Shown: positions 1 to 7,284 of the stretch, one piece after another
How positions within the stretch are numbered: the first letter of the stretch is position 1
Layout of the letters: every line of letters starts with the position of its first letter
From: Candidatus Saccharimonadia bacterium
Lineage (GTDB): Bacteria; Patescibacteriota; Saccharimonadia; Saccharimonadales; Saccharimonadaceae
Assembly (NCBI GenBank): GCA_023257145.1
Contig: JALRDA010000127.1
Span: forward strand, 1-38,413
DNA: 38,413 nucleotides
Reading direction: 5' to 3'
Position numbers and translations under genes: made by a program
Notes under the pieces: generated by a model
Seen by the model: the letters and a program-made list of their open reading frames with translations, nothing else
The model's database searches: none
Told to the model about the DNA's origin: nothing

Positions 1-1
1 G

Positions 2-34
2 CAAGGATGCAACATCGACGATTGCTTCCTTTAA
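2..34 (+). CDS. possible C-terminal end of an upstream gene (partial)
   Basis: Reading from base 2 gives ten codons ending in TAA at 32-34, ten bases before a clear terminator hairpin. That is where the stop of an upstream gene would be expected. Too little is present to name a product, and another frame could be the real one. Confidence 0.3.
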   Translation, partial: QGCNIDDCFL

Positions 35-43
35 TCTTTTTAG

Positions 44-68
44 CCCCGGATTAGCCGGGGTATTTTCT
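44..68 (+). terminator. rho-independent terminator of the upstream gene
   Basis: CCCCGG (44-49) pairs with CCGGGG (55-60) across a five-base loop and is followed by TATTTTCTT. It separates whatever lies upstream from the promoter at 79-107. Confidence 0.7.
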
Positions 69-78
69 TGTCTTGATA

Positions 79-107
79 TTGACGTAGGGCGTTAAAGGTT
101 ATAGAAT
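79..107 (+). promoter_or_regulatory. sigma70 promoter for the 154-1169 gene pair
   Basis: TTGACG (79-84), a 17-base spacer, then TAGAAT (102-107). The predicted start near 114 leaves a leader of about 40 bases before the ribosome site AGGAG at 144-148. Confidence 0.6.
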
Positions 108-153
108 TATAGCAATCATTTGTGACCATGAGTGAAGAACCTTAGGAGTGTTA

Positions 154-597
154 GTGGAAAAGTATATTTCTTTGTTTATTTTCATTTTCGTCGTGGCAAT
201 GTCAGCTGTCTTGTTTGTTTTGTATAGGCGTTGGAAGCGGCGCATGCAAGGCGACGGTCCGCCGTTGACGTTCTGGCAGGCCTGGCGGATACACACCGCA
301 CAGCAGGCAACGATCTATGTCATGATTAGCAAAATCGAGCACGACTACTATGTGAGTCGCTTGAAAGAGCTAAAGCATGAATATTTGGTGTTTACTGGTC
401 AGGGCGAAACGATTAGCAAGTCGCTTGCTGAAAGACTGCGGACGCTCAATGATCTGATTACACACCAGTTCAATGACGAGTCAAAAAGACTTAACCTGTA
501 TTCACAGGAAATCCAAACACTTGTTACGGCAAACCATGACGAGTGGAGAGAAATACAACGGGAAATCAACGAGATGTTGGAGCCTATCGACCATTAG
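154..597 (+). CDS. hypothetical protein with one N-terminal membrane helix
   Basis: A 147-aa protein I do not recognise. Residues about 5-22 form one hydrophobic helix (ISLFIFIFVVAMSAVLFVLY), followed by a basic RRWKRRM stretch expected to stay in the cytoplasm and then a mostly helical, charged soluble part. I chose GTG at 154 because AGGAG (144-148) sits five bases upstream; the GTG at 148 overlaps that ribosome site. The next gene begins nine bases after the stop with the same AGGAG-N5-GTG arrangement, so the two are probably co-transcribed and work together. No catalytic motif is visible. Confidence 0.7.
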   Translation: MEKYISLFIFIFVVAMSAVLFVLYRRWKRRMQGDGPPLTFWQAWRIHTAQQATIYVMISKIEHDYYVSRLKELKHEYLVFTGQGETISKSLAERLRTLNDLITHQFNDESKRLNLYSQEIQTLVTANHDEWREIQREINEMLEPIDH

Positions 598-605
598 GAG
601 TTGCA

Positions 606-1169
606 GTGGAACGTCTGAGTTTTGCCGAAGTCGATCCGACGGTGGCTTTGTCGAAAGAGAAAATGCTTGCCGTATCTGTCTCGTATGATCTTCGTCTCGA
701 GCAGATGATTCAAAGGGCTCATGAGTCTCTTCGATTACGACTTGATCCATTAATTCGAGATCGGATTGATGCTGTTGTCGGTACTGCGCAGTTCGGCGCA
801 TCGATTTTTGGTCTCAATCATCGAAAGCAGTTAAATCTGCTTGCCGAAAAGTATGCACCTCATTCTGTGCGAGACCATGGCCTCTGGCTGATAAGCGCTA
901 GTCGGCTGAATTGTGCAATTCTGTCGATGCTGTTAATGCATGATGTGGTACATGATTTATCAATGACGTTACGCGATACGCACCGTACGGCTGCACAGCA
1001 GCTTATCGGTGACATGTTGCGCACGAAGCAGTGCCTGGCACACAGCTTGTCATTGTATAGTGAGACAGACCTGCCGTACTGGCAGCTGATGAACTACTAT
1101 CACGGTAGTAGTAATCTGCAAAACCCTCTATCTCGTACTGCGATGCACATTCAAGCAGTTACTGACTAG
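606..1169 (+). CDS. hypothetical soluble helical protein
   Basis: A 187-aa protein without a recognised family. It is predicted mostly alpha-helical with His- and Leu-rich segments and no signal peptide or membrane helix. The frame stays open back to an ATG at 543 inside the previous gene, but GTG 606 has AGGAG at 596-600 with five-base spacing, nearly identical to the upstream gene's start region. It is therefore the second gene of a two-gene operon ending at the hairpin at 1193-1217. The function is probably linked to the membrane-anchored partner, which is inference from operon structure only. Confidence 0.7.
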   Translation: MERLSFAEVDPTVALSKEKMLAVSVSYDLRLEQMIQRAHESLRLRLDPLIRDRIDAVVGTAQFGASIFGLNHRKQLNLLAEKYAPHSVRDHGLWLISASRLNCAILSMLLMHDVVHDLSMTLRDTHRTAAQQLIGDMLRTKQCLAHSLSLYSETDLPYWQLMNYYHGSSNLQNPLSRTAMHIQAVTD

Positions 1170-1192
1170 TCACCGTTCACATTCCCTCTATA

Positions 1193-1217
1193 CCCCCGCC
1201 GAAAGGACGGGGGATTT
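1193..1217 (+). terminator. terminator of the 154-1169 operon
   Basis: CCCCCG (1193-1198) pairs with CGGGGG (1208-1213), with inner CC/GG pairs and a GAAA loop, followed by ATTTTC. Confidence 0.75.
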
Positions 1218-1241
1218 TCATGCGTAGACATAAGCGTATCA

Positions 1242-1270
1242 TTGACATATTAAACAAATTATGCTAATGT
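1242..1270 (+). promoter_or_regulatory. promoter giving a leaderless mRNA for the 1277 gene
   Basis: TTGACA (1242-1247), a 17-base spacer, then TAATGT (1265-1270) preceded by TGC as an extended -10. Transcription should start at or next to the A of the ATG at 1277, and no ribosome site is present. Confidence 0.55.
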
Positions 1271-1276
1271 TAATGT

Positions 1277-1702
1277 ATGTCAAATGAAAGTATGCCTCAG
1301 CAAAATGCCTATGAAGAGCTTTTGAATAACTTCGATGAGCATTCTGCGGCCGAACGCCAGGCGCGTCAAGATCGTAACGCCGAGCTATTTAACAAGGCTG
1401 TTAAAGTTGGTTTGATTACCGCTATTGGAGCAGGGGCTGTCAGCGGGGCGATGGCGTTTAGTGCGCATAACGAAGCCATCAAGTATGAAGGTGTGTCATT
1501 CGCCTCTGAACAGTACGGCGACGTGGACCGCGCAATCCAGGCACAGGAGTATTCGCAGGATCGAATTGATGCGCGCAATCAAATGCTTGGGCATACAGCG
1601 TTGCTAATTGGCGGTGGCGGATTGTCGCTAAGCTTTCTGAGCCAGAGAAAAAAGGAAGTGATTGTTTCTGGTGAGAAGCCGACCGAACGATCAGGCGAAT
1701 AA
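1277..1702 (+). CDS. hypothetical protein with two membrane helices
   Basis: A 141-aa protein. A hydrophilic acidic head (about residues 1-42) precedes a hydrophobic glycine/alanine-rich helix (about 44-62). A soluble loop follows, then a second hydrophobic segment at about residues 107-122 with a GGGG run, and a charged tail. The pattern suggests a small hairpin-type inner-membrane protein with both ends in the cytoplasm. I recognise no family. The ATG start is favoured by the promoter position (leaderless). A hairpin terminator follows directly. Confidence 0.7.
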   Translation: MSNESMPQQNAYEELLNNFDEHSAAERQARQDRNAELFNKAVKVGLITAIGAGAVSGAMAFSAHNEAIKYEGVSFASEQYGDVDRAIQAQEYSQDRIDARNQMLGHTALLIGGGGLSLSFLSQRKKEVIVSGEKPTERSGE

Positions 1703-1729
1703 AGCGCCTCGCCTACACAATCTAATCTG

Positions 1730-1758
1730 TCCCTCTCTATAATGAGAGGGATTTTTTT
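1730..1758 (+). terminator. rho-independent terminator after the 1277 gene
   Basis: TCCCTCTC (1730-1737) pairs with GAGAGGGA (1744-1751) around a six-base loop, followed by seven T. Confidence 0.9.
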
Positions 1759-1764
1759 CGAAAG

Positions 1765-1773
1765 TGCTAAAAT
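1765..1773 (+). promoter_or_regulatory. extended -10 promoter, leaderless murE
   Basis: TGC-TAAAAT ends seven bases before the ATG at 1780, directly after the preceding terminator's T tract. There is no ribosome site. Confidence 0.55.
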
Positions 1774-1779
1774 AATAAT

Positions 1780-3150
1780 ATGAAACAGAAGTTGGTTGAT
1801 GGGGTGCGGAAGTATTTACCGAAAGAGGCTGTACACGGCATAGAAGAGCTGTACCGCCGCGGGCGAGTACGTTTAATTAGTTTAAAATATGGCAATCCCG
1901 CTAAGGGACTGCGCGTGATTGCAGTGACGGGAACAAACGGTAAGACGACAACGATTAACTACATCAACGAAATCTTGAAAGAAGCCGGCTACAAGACAGC
2001 AATGTTTAGTACGGCGCTGATTGAGATCGATGGTAATACACAGCTAAATGATCTAAACGCGACCGTCGGAACGACCGAGCGGATGCAGGAGTTCTTTCGC
2101 GACGCCAAGCGTGCCGAAGTGGATTATGTGGTTCTTGAGATCACAAGCCACGCTTTGCAGCAGCACAAACTAGATGGCGTGCCGATCGAGGCGGCGGTCA
2201 TGACAAATCTGACACAGGATCATCTGGATTACCACAAGACTATGGAAAATTATGCTGCCGCCAAGGGTAAGCTTTTCGCCGGTGAGCCTAAGTTTATCGT
2301 ATTGAACCGTGACGATGCGTGGTTTGATTACTTTAACCAGTTCCATGCCGGAGCGTTGAAAATGACCTATGGCAAGCATGAAGATGCTGAAGCGCGCATT
2401 GATTACGTGAAGTTATACAAAAAGGGCAGTGAGGCTCGACTAGTTATTGACCATCAAACGAATCTAGAATTGGCGACGGCGCTTCCGGGAACATTTAACG
2501 TTTACAATATGACGGCCGCTGCATGTGTCGCATATCTTTTGGGGTTGAAGCTAGAAGATATCACCGAGGGTGTTGCGAATCTAGAAGGTGTGCCAGGGCG
2601 CTTTGAACGAGTTGTCGAGGGTCTAGAATATGATGTGATTGTTGATTATGCGCACACGCCGGATGCACTAGAACAACTACTACAGGCTGCGAAAGAAACA
2701 TCAAAAAACCGCGTTATTTTGGTCTTTGGTGCAACTGGCGACCGCGACAAGACAAAACGACCAATCATGGGTGAGATTGCCGCACGCTTGGCTGATCGGA
2801 TTATTTTGACAGACGAGGAAAGCTATAACGAAGACCCACAAGCGATCCGAGACCAAGTACGTGATGGGATTGAAAATGCTGGTGCTACGGCAAAACTAAC
2901 TGAAATTGCCGATCGTCGCGAGGCAATCGAGCGAGCGTTATCAATCGCTCGAAAAGACGATATCGTGCTGATTACAGGCATGGGGCACGAACAGTTCCGT
3001 ATTGTTAACGGGCAAAAACTACCCTGGAACGATGGCGCAGTTGTGCGTGAACTGGCAGAAAAATATAAAAGCAAGCCAGTGATGAGCGAAAGTCGCCCAC
3101 TAGGCGACACCAGCACTGGTGATCCTGTCACAAAGGCTACCGAAGAGTAG
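1780..3150 (+). CDS. murE: UDP-N-acetylmuramyl-tripeptide synthetase (MurE), short form
   Basis: Adds the third amino acid to UDP-MurNAc-L-Ala-D-Glu in cytoplasmic peptidoglycan precursor synthesis, using ATP. The 456 residues show the ATP-binding GTNGKTTT (51-58), SHALQQHKLDGV (123-134), TNLTQDHLDYH (142-152), a candidate carbamylated Lys (K162) and DYAHTP (289-294), all typical of MurE rather than MurC, D or F. The P-loop usually lies near residue 110, so the N-terminal UDP-binding domain is largely missing. The position of the DNPR motif that recognises meso-diaminopimelate reads DEES (345-348), so the added amino acid cannot be called. It converges with a FemABX gene, another wall enzyme, across a shared terminator. 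Confidence 0.9.
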   Translation: MKQKLVDGVRKYLPKEAVHGIEELYRRGRVRLISLKYGNPAKGLRVIAVTGTNGKTTTINYINEILKEAGYKTAMFSTALIEIDGNTQLNDLNATVGTTERMQEFFRDAKRAEVDYVVLEITSHALQQHKLDGVPIEAAVMTNLTQDHLDYHKTMENYAAAKGKLFAGEPKFIVLNRDDAWFDYFNQFHAGALKMTYGKHEDAEARIDYVKLYKKGSEARLVIDHQTNLELATALPGTFNVYNMTAAACVAYLLGLKLEDITEGVANLEGVPGRFERVVEGLEYDVIVDYAHTPDALEQLLQAAKETSKNRVILVFGATGDRDKTKRPIMGEIAARLADRIILTDEESYNEDPQAIRDQVRDGIENAGATAKLTEIADRREAIERALSIARKDDIVLITGMGHEQFRIVNGQKLPWNDGAVVRELAEKYKSKPVMSESRPLGDTSTGDPVTKATEE

Positions 3151-3160
3151 AATGTATAGT

Positions 3161-3194
3161 AATAAAATCCCTCGCATTGACGAGGGATTTTATT
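3161..3194. terminator. bidirectional terminator between murE and the FemABX gene
   Basis: A perfect 14-bp inverted repeat (AATAAAATCCCTCG at 3161-3174 and its complement at 3181-3194) with a six-base loop. It gives T-rich tails on both strands and overlaps the stop of the minus-strand gene. Confidence 0.9.
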
Positions 3195-4233
3195 AATACC
3201 AGTTTTCGTGATGGCGTTTGTTATGTAGGCGCACCACTAGGCGTTCACCAAACTTTCGCCACAGCTTGTATGCGCTAGGGTTGATTACTACGTCCCACGC
3301 GCCAATATAATCGGTTACTTCTTTAGTAAAGCTGGTTTTGAACCGGCCAATACCGTAGTGTGGGTGCTGCGGGTTCTTAATGTCTTTTGCGGGCGGTGAT
3401 CCGCAGAAATCGTGAACGACAGAACCATTTTGCTTGGCCCATTCGATGACGCGCCACTGCAAAAGGTGGCTGGCGCCATAGACGGTGCGTTCACGAATAG
3501 ATGCACCATCCTTATAGGTGCTTTTGCTACCGAAGACCACTGCATACGCTCCGGCGACGATCTGGTTGTCGACATAGGCAAAAAATAACTGTCCTTGGCC
3601 TAGCGCTGCGTAGCGTTGCCAGAAAGTTCGGTAATAATCGTACTTTCGAATTCTAAACGAACCGCGCGCTGTATCAGCCAGTAGTTTATACATACGTTCA
3701 CAGTTCTCGTCGGTCGTCTCGACTAGTTGCGTCGTAACACCGTCGCGTTCAGCACGTTTGATAGCATGGCGGCCTTTTTGGTTCAAGCTAGCCATAACTG
3801 AATCCATATCGGATGAAATATCAAGTTTTACTGTTGAAAAATTCGGCTGCACTGGGGTGACTTTGACTAACCCAAGCTTTATAAAGTCCGCTCGTGTCTC
3901 ATCTGAATCCAAAAGCTCTGGTTCGATCTTTACGGCAAAGACGCCATTTTGTTTGGCAAATGCGGACAAATCGCCTAAAAGATCATCAAGTTCGCGTACT
4001 GTATTGATACCGGGGCCTTTTGGTAAATACCAAAGTTTACCAAGTAAAGGGACGCTTTTTTCGAGCGCAGTGATAGCAATGGTGTCAGCTACAATGTATC
4101 GCGGTGTCCAGCCGCCCATTTTCTTTTGTTCGGCAAATTCCGCGCCCTGAAAGACATTTCCCTGATCAGGGTTGGAAAGAATCAATTGATTCCATTGTTC
4201 GGTTTGATCGGGCGTAGCAAAGCGAAAGTTCAT
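3193..4233 (-). CDS. FemABX-family peptidoglycan bridge aminoacyltransferase
   Basis: FemA/B/X proteins transfer amino acids from aminoacyl-tRNA to the stem peptide of lipid-linked peptidoglycan precursors. The 346 aa match the family's length and double acetyltransferase-like fold. Visible marks include NVFQGAEFAEQKKMGGW near the N-terminus, LNQKGRHAIKRAERDGV at mid-protein, and the C-terminal HDFCGSPP and GIGRFKTSF segments. The start is fixed by a -10 box (TATACT) ending six bases before the ATG. The nearby murE supports a wall role. The amino acid transferred cannot be read from sequence. Confidence 0.85.
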   Translation of the reverse strand: MNFRFATPDQTEQWNQLILSNPDQGNVFQGAEFAEQKKMGGWTPRYIVADTIAITALEKSVPLLGKLWYLPKGPGINTVRELDDLLGDLSAFAKQNGVFAVKIEPELLDSDETRADFIKLGLVKVTPVQPNFSTVKLDISSDMDSVMASLNQKGRHAIKRAERDGVTTQLVETTDENCERMYKLLADTARGSFRIRKYDYYRTFWQRYAALGQGQLFFAYVDNQIVAGAYAVVFGSKSTYKDGASIRERTVYGASHLLQWRVIEWAKQNGSVVHDFCGSPPAKDIKNPQHPHYGIGRFKTSFTKEVTDYIGAWDVVINPSAYKLWRKFGERLVVRLHNKRHHENWY

Positions 4234-4239
4234 TCTTCT

Positions 4240-4245
4240 AGTATA
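4240..4245 (-). promoter_or_regulatory. -10 box for the FemABX gene, leaderless
   Basis: On the minus strand TATACT is followed by AGAAGA and then the ATG at 4233, so the mRNA should begin at or next to the start codon. Confidence 0.5.
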
Positions 4246-4274
4246 GGCAACCGTAAGCTAAAAACGAAATCGCA

Positions 4275-5213
4275 TTAGCGACGGTAGTCGTTCTTGTGAG
4301 CATTAATGATAGCTTTCCGTGCAAGCATCGTTTCGGTAAATGTTTGATTATTATGGTGCTGAGTGCGTAATTCTTGTGACTCGTCGTCGCGAATATTGTG
4401 CGGCAGATACAGTACGCCATTCCCGACTGACTGGGCGAGAGTTTTAAAATCTTGTCGAAGCAGAAGTGATTTTGCGTCTGGGACGGGGAATCGACGACTC
4501 AGGAATAGCTGTGCCGGATCAGTGATAGACTCGTTTGGTCGTGCGTCGCCGACACCTCGACCGATCTCACTGCTAGCGTTGTACCATATCGGAGCATCAG
4601 CGTTACCTTCGGCGCCGTTTATGTAGGTTTTCTTTTCCATCCAGTAAGTGCCCTGGACTAGTGAGGTGGGGAATGCACGCTGTATGAGCGACGTAGCCAT
4701 TTGCATGGTTGCGCCGGATGCAAGCATCTCATCGACAAGCATAATATTTTGACCATCAAGTGTGTTTTCGGCCTCGTACGATCCGTCGTGACTAGGATTA
4801 AAAATTGAACGCAAGCCTTTGATCTGATTATCGGTTACATAACTAGCGTCAAACTTGCCGCAGTTATTAGGGTCAAGCTGTCTTGCCAGGCGCTTGCGGT
4901 CGATATTAAGATATTTAAAATCAGGCTGCTCGGGGATGTCGTCACTGCCTGGTTCGGGTGCAAGAGTGTCCCATAGTTCGCGCGTCAGCCACGAGACTGG
5001 TCGGGCAGATTTATCAAAGAAAATAACGACAGTTGGCTTTTCGTGAACGATAGTGCGCTCCGGGGTGCGGAAATTAATACCGTGCGTCATACTATAAATG
5101 AGTTTATCGGTCAGTTGAACGTACTCCATCTCAAGCTCAGGCAAAGATTTCTCGGTGCCATCGGTTTTGCGGTGAGCTTTCAGGACATCATACTTGGGCT
5201 GACGGTCGTTCAT
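4275..5213 (-). CDS. phosphoribosyltransferase-like protein, paralogue A
   Basis: A 312-aa protein. Residues 157-169 (IMLVDEMLASGAT) match the PRPP-binding loop of type I phosphoribosyltransferases: hydrophobic strand, two acidic residues, small residues, Thr. Residues 67-72 (DKSARP), 101-106 (YLNIDR) and 218-223 (GRGVGD) recur almost unchanged in the gene at 6076-7197, so the two define a shared family. The base or other acceptor substrate is unknown. It has its own promoter at 5223-5251. No terminator separates it from the FemABX gene 41 bases downstream, so read-through is possible. I cannot place it in a known purine or pyrimidine salvage subfamily. Confidence 0.75.
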   Translation of the reverse strand: MNDRQPKYDVLKAHRKTDGTEKSLPELEMEYVQLTDKLIYSMTHGINFRTPERTIVHEKPTVVIFFDKSARPVSWLTRELWDTLAPEPGSDDIPEQPDFKYLNIDRKRLARQLDPNNCGKFDASYVTDNQIKGLRSIFNPSHDGSYEAENTLDGQNIMLVDEMLASGATMQMATSLIQRAFPTSLVQGTYWMEKKTYINGAEGNADAPIWYNASSEIGRGVGDARPNESITDPAQLFLSRRFPVPDAKSLLLRQDFKTLAQSVGNGVLYLPHNIRDDESQELRTQHHNNQTFTETMLARKAIINAHKNDYRR

Positions 5214-5222
5214 GATGATAAG

Positions 5223-5251
5223 ATTTTATCACAAAATACGTGAAATGTCAA
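5223..5251 (-). promoter_or_regulatory. consensus-like promoter for paralogue A
   Basis: On the minus strand: TTGACA (5251-5246), a 17-base spacer ending in TGA, then TAAAAT (5228-5223). Nine bases separate it from the ATG, so the leader is only two or three bases. Confidence 0.75.
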
Positions 5252-5277
5252 TTAGCGCATGCTGTAAAAAAGTAAAA

Positions 5278-5310
5278 AAACCGCCCCCAAGCTCGTGAGA
5301 GTAGGGGCGG
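5278..5310 (-). terminator. terminator of the 5331-5645 gene
   Basis: Read on the minus strand, CCGCCCC pairs with GGGGCGG (part of GGGGGCGG) and is followed by seven T. The plus-strand side has no T tract. Confidence 0.85.
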
Positions 5311-5330
5311 TGAATGAATACGCATCATAA

Positions 5331-5645
5331 TCAGCTCTTTCGCTCGATTGCGTATCCATTTTTGGTTCTTTTTACAAAAACCTCGTTCGCTTTGTTGTTG
5401 ACGTTTGTCCTGAAAACGAGATTGTACAGAATTTTTGCAATTCCCGACATTGTCGTGGGTGATGCAGTGCGGTACGTATTGTCCGCGAGAGTCCATCCGA
5501 GGATGGAAACGTATATCTCCTCCCTACGTGGACCTCTTGAAAAGTAGAAGTTGGTTAGCAGTAGCTCGGCGTCACCGGGATTGTTCTGGGACACCAGCCT
5601 AACTGCTTTGTGCAACTCTATGGTGTATTCATCTCTAGTTTTCAC
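5331..5645 (-). CDS. hypothetical protein, 104 aa
   Basis: A small soluble protein I do not recognise. The N-terminal half looks helical (DEYTIELHKAVRLVSQNN), followed by a more hydrophobic middle and a basic C-terminus ending in ERKS. It starts at GTG 5645, because a perfect AGGAGG (5656-5651) sits five bases upstream. The overlapping ATG in another frame stops after four codons. It has its own promoter (5681-5710) and terminator (5278-5310), so it is a single-gene unit between the two phosphoribosyltransferase-like paralogues. Confidence 0.7.
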   Translation of the reverse strand: MKTRDEYTIELHKAVRLVSQNNPGDAELLLTNFYFSRGPRREEIYVSILGWTLADNTYRTASPTTMSGIAKILYNLVFRTNVNNKANEVFVKRTKNGYAIERKS

Positions 5646-5680
5646 GCATACCTCCTGGTAGAGAACGTGCGAACTTTATT

Positions 5681-5710
5681 ATTATAAACATATTAATAAC
5701 ATAAAGTCAA
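5681..5710 (-). promoter_or_regulatory. promoter of the 5331-5645 gene
   Basis: On the minus strand: TTGACT (5710-5705), 18 bases, then TATAAT (5686-5681). It gives a leader of about 28 bases carrying AGGAGG. Confidence 0.65.
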
Positions 5711-5750
5711 TATTTAATAGAACAGGTGAGTGTAGAAAAGGATAACCATA

Positions 5751-5779
5751 TTGACATAAACATAAATATGATGTATAAT
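5751..5779 (+). promoter_or_regulatory. perfect consensus promoter for the 5789 gene
   Basis: TTGACA (5751-5756), exactly 17 bases, then TATAAT (5774-5779). Transcription should start about three bases before ATG 5789. Confidence 0.85.
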
Positions 5780-5788
5780 GATACTGAT

Positions 5789-6061
5789 ATGGCTACACGC
5801 AAAGAAATTCCTTTATATGATGCTGAATTTCATATGACATCAGATAACGACTCGCCCGATAACCATGCGATTCTCTTTGAATATGACCGAGAAACCGGAC
5901 AAACAAGCTTTGATGTGGTTGATAATGTGCATATCAACAGCGAAACCCCTCGCATAAAACAATTTCAGGCACGTTCAATGGGACGGTCTATTGTCGGCCT
6001 ATACAGCAAGACAGCACGCTGGGGCGACGTTATTATTACGACGTTTCATCAAAAAAAATAA
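5789..6061 (+). CDS. hypothetical protein, 90 aa
   Basis: A small soluble protein with alternating polar and hydrophobic residues suggesting beta strands (for example ILFEYDRETGQTSFDVVD). It has no known motif. The frame is open back to GTG 5726, but that start lies upstream of the perfect promoter at 5751-5779, so ATG 5789 is used here, giving a nearly leaderless mRNA. The strong promoter suggests high expression. It is convergent with phosphoribosyltransferase-like paralogue B, sharing a terminator. Confidence 0.7.
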   Translation: MATRKEIPLYDAEFHMTSDNDSPDNHAILFEYDRETGQTSFDVVDNVHINSETPRIKQFQARSMGRSIVGLYSKTARWGDVIITTFHQKK

Positions 6062-6084
6062 CGCCCAGAACGGCGTTATTTTTT
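6053..6084. terminator. bidirectional terminator
   Basis: A perfect 13-bp inverted repeat (6053-6065 with 6072-6084; core AATAACGCC) and a six-base loop, with A and T tracts at the ends serving both strands. It contains the stop codon of the minus-strand gene. Confidence 0.9.
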
Positions 6085-7197
6085 AAGTTTACTTTTTCGA
6101 AGTGCTAGAGCCTCTTCTGAGGTGTCTGTCTTGTAATACTGTAGTAAGCGCTGGTCAAAGATATCAGGGTGCGTATCAGCGAGATCGAGATCAGGCAGGT
6201 AATCTTCTAGGGTGCCAGTCTTGTAGCGCTGGACGAGTGTTTGGATGTCACTATTAATTTGCTTTGTTAGTTTACCGGCGCCAACAGTTGTACCGGTTTC
6301 CGTATCAAATAGGGGCGCACTTAAGATCTGGCGACCGATGCGCTGCGCTTTGCTAGGCGACAGGCTCGATCGGCGTTCATTGATATCACCCACGCCACGA
6401 CCGTCTAGTGTGTCTGCTGAATACCACGCAGGAACGTAGCGAGCTGCTTTTTGCATATCCTTAGAGCCGATATCCCAGGCAATTTGACCGGGATCTGACC
6501 ACCAAAGTCCTTCAAATTTGGCTTCTGGAACTGCGGCGCGCAGCAGTTGCAAGGCGATACGGAGGGTGTTTCCTGAACTTTTTACCTCATCAACAATGGC
6601 AATGGTTTTTCCATCAAGTCGAGTGGATAGCGACCATACTTTTTCAATATCTTTATTTTGTTCGTCAATTACTTGATCTTCCTGTTCTTCAATCGATATG
6701 AGATCTGAACTTTCAACGTATAAGGCGCGTATACGAGTTAGTGCATGTCGTAAGTAATCAGGGTCCATTAGTTCGATCGAGACTTGATCGGCAGGGATGT
6801 CTTCGAGGTTGATGTCATCTTTGCCGTCAATAAAGCCCATCTCAGCTAGCCATGGACGCTTGTCTATATTAAGAAAGTAAGCTTGCGGTTCGTTACCTGC
6901 AGAAAATTCTTCCCAGAGTCCGTGAACAATTTTGCGCACAGGGCGCGCAGACTTGTCCAGATAAATTGCCGCATCAAATGGTGTTTCGTTTAAGCGTTCA
7001 CCTTCAAGCATGTGTGAACTTGCACGAGTTGTATTATCAAAAATCGAGACCAACTCTTGGGTGTCATTAATCATGCTGCGTTCAATCGCTTTTAATTCAC
7101 GTTCTTCTCGGTAAGGGGCGAGCTGGCCGCGCTTATCAGCTTTGAGTTTGACCTCAATATTGTGCTGAATAAATTTATAGGGTTGCTTTTCTGGCAT
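6076..7197 (-). CDS. phosphoribosyltransferase-like protein, paralogue B
   Basis: A 373-aa relative of the protein at 4275-5213. Shared marks are DKSARP (81-86), FLNIDKRPW (108-116), the PRPP-loop-like IAIVDEVKSSGNT (199-211) and GRGVGD (266-271). It carries an acidic insertion (about 165-190) absent from A and a longer C-terminus. The reading frame extends to a TTG at 7257, but that codon is the -35 box of the gene's own promoter. ATG 7197 is therefore chosen, although the ribosome site before it is weak (AAAGATC). The substrate is unknown. Confidence 0.75.
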   Translation of the reverse strand: MPEKQPYKFIQHNIEVKLKADKRGQLAPYREERELKAIERSMINDTQELVSIFDNTTRASSHMLEGERLNETPFDAAIYLDKSARPVRKIVHGLWEEFSAGNEPQAYFLNIDKRPWLAEMGFIDGKDDINLEDIPADQVSIELMDPDYLRHALTRIRALYVESSDLISIEEQEDQVIDEQNKDIEKVWSLSTRLDGKTIAIVDEVKSSGNTLRIALQLLRAAVPEAKFEGLWWSDPGQIAWDIGSKDMQKAARYVPAWYSADTLDGRGVGDINERRSSLSPSKAQRIGRQILSAPLFDTETGTTVGAGKLTKQINSDIQTLVQRYKTGTLEDYLPDLDLADTHPDIFDQRLLQYYKTDTSEEALALRKSKLKK

Positions 7198-7228
7198 GTT
7201 GATCTTTACTGATGTAGTTAATGGCTTA

Positions 7229-7257
7229 ATGTTACCACAAATTATAATAAAAGTCAA
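7229..7257 (-). promoter_or_regulatory. promoter of paralogue B
   Basis: On the minus strand: TTGACT (7257-7252), 17 bases ending in TGG, then TAACAT (7234-7229). The -35 box lies 11 bases from the divergent promoter element at 7269. Confidence 0.6.
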
Positions 7258-7268
7258 TATCTAGACAG

Positions 7269-7277
7269 TGTTATAAT
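7269..7277 (+). promoter_or_regulatory. extended -10, leaderless 7285 gene
   Basis: TGT-TATAAT ends seven bases before ATG 7285. No ribosome site is present. Confidence 0.65.
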
Positions 7278-7284
7278 AGGGGTA

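Noticed and set aside
3161..3194. Perfect 14-bp inverted repeat as a mobile-element end
   Set aside because: It lies exactly between two convergent stops and has T-rich tails on both strands, as a shared terminator does.
5726..5788. Upstream GTG start for the 90-aa gene
   Set aside because: It lies before the perfect TTGACA-17-TATAAT promoter, so that codon would not be in the mRNA.
7198..7257. N-terminal extension of phosphoribosyltransferase-like paralogue B
   Set aside because: The TTG start coincides with the gene's own -35 box.
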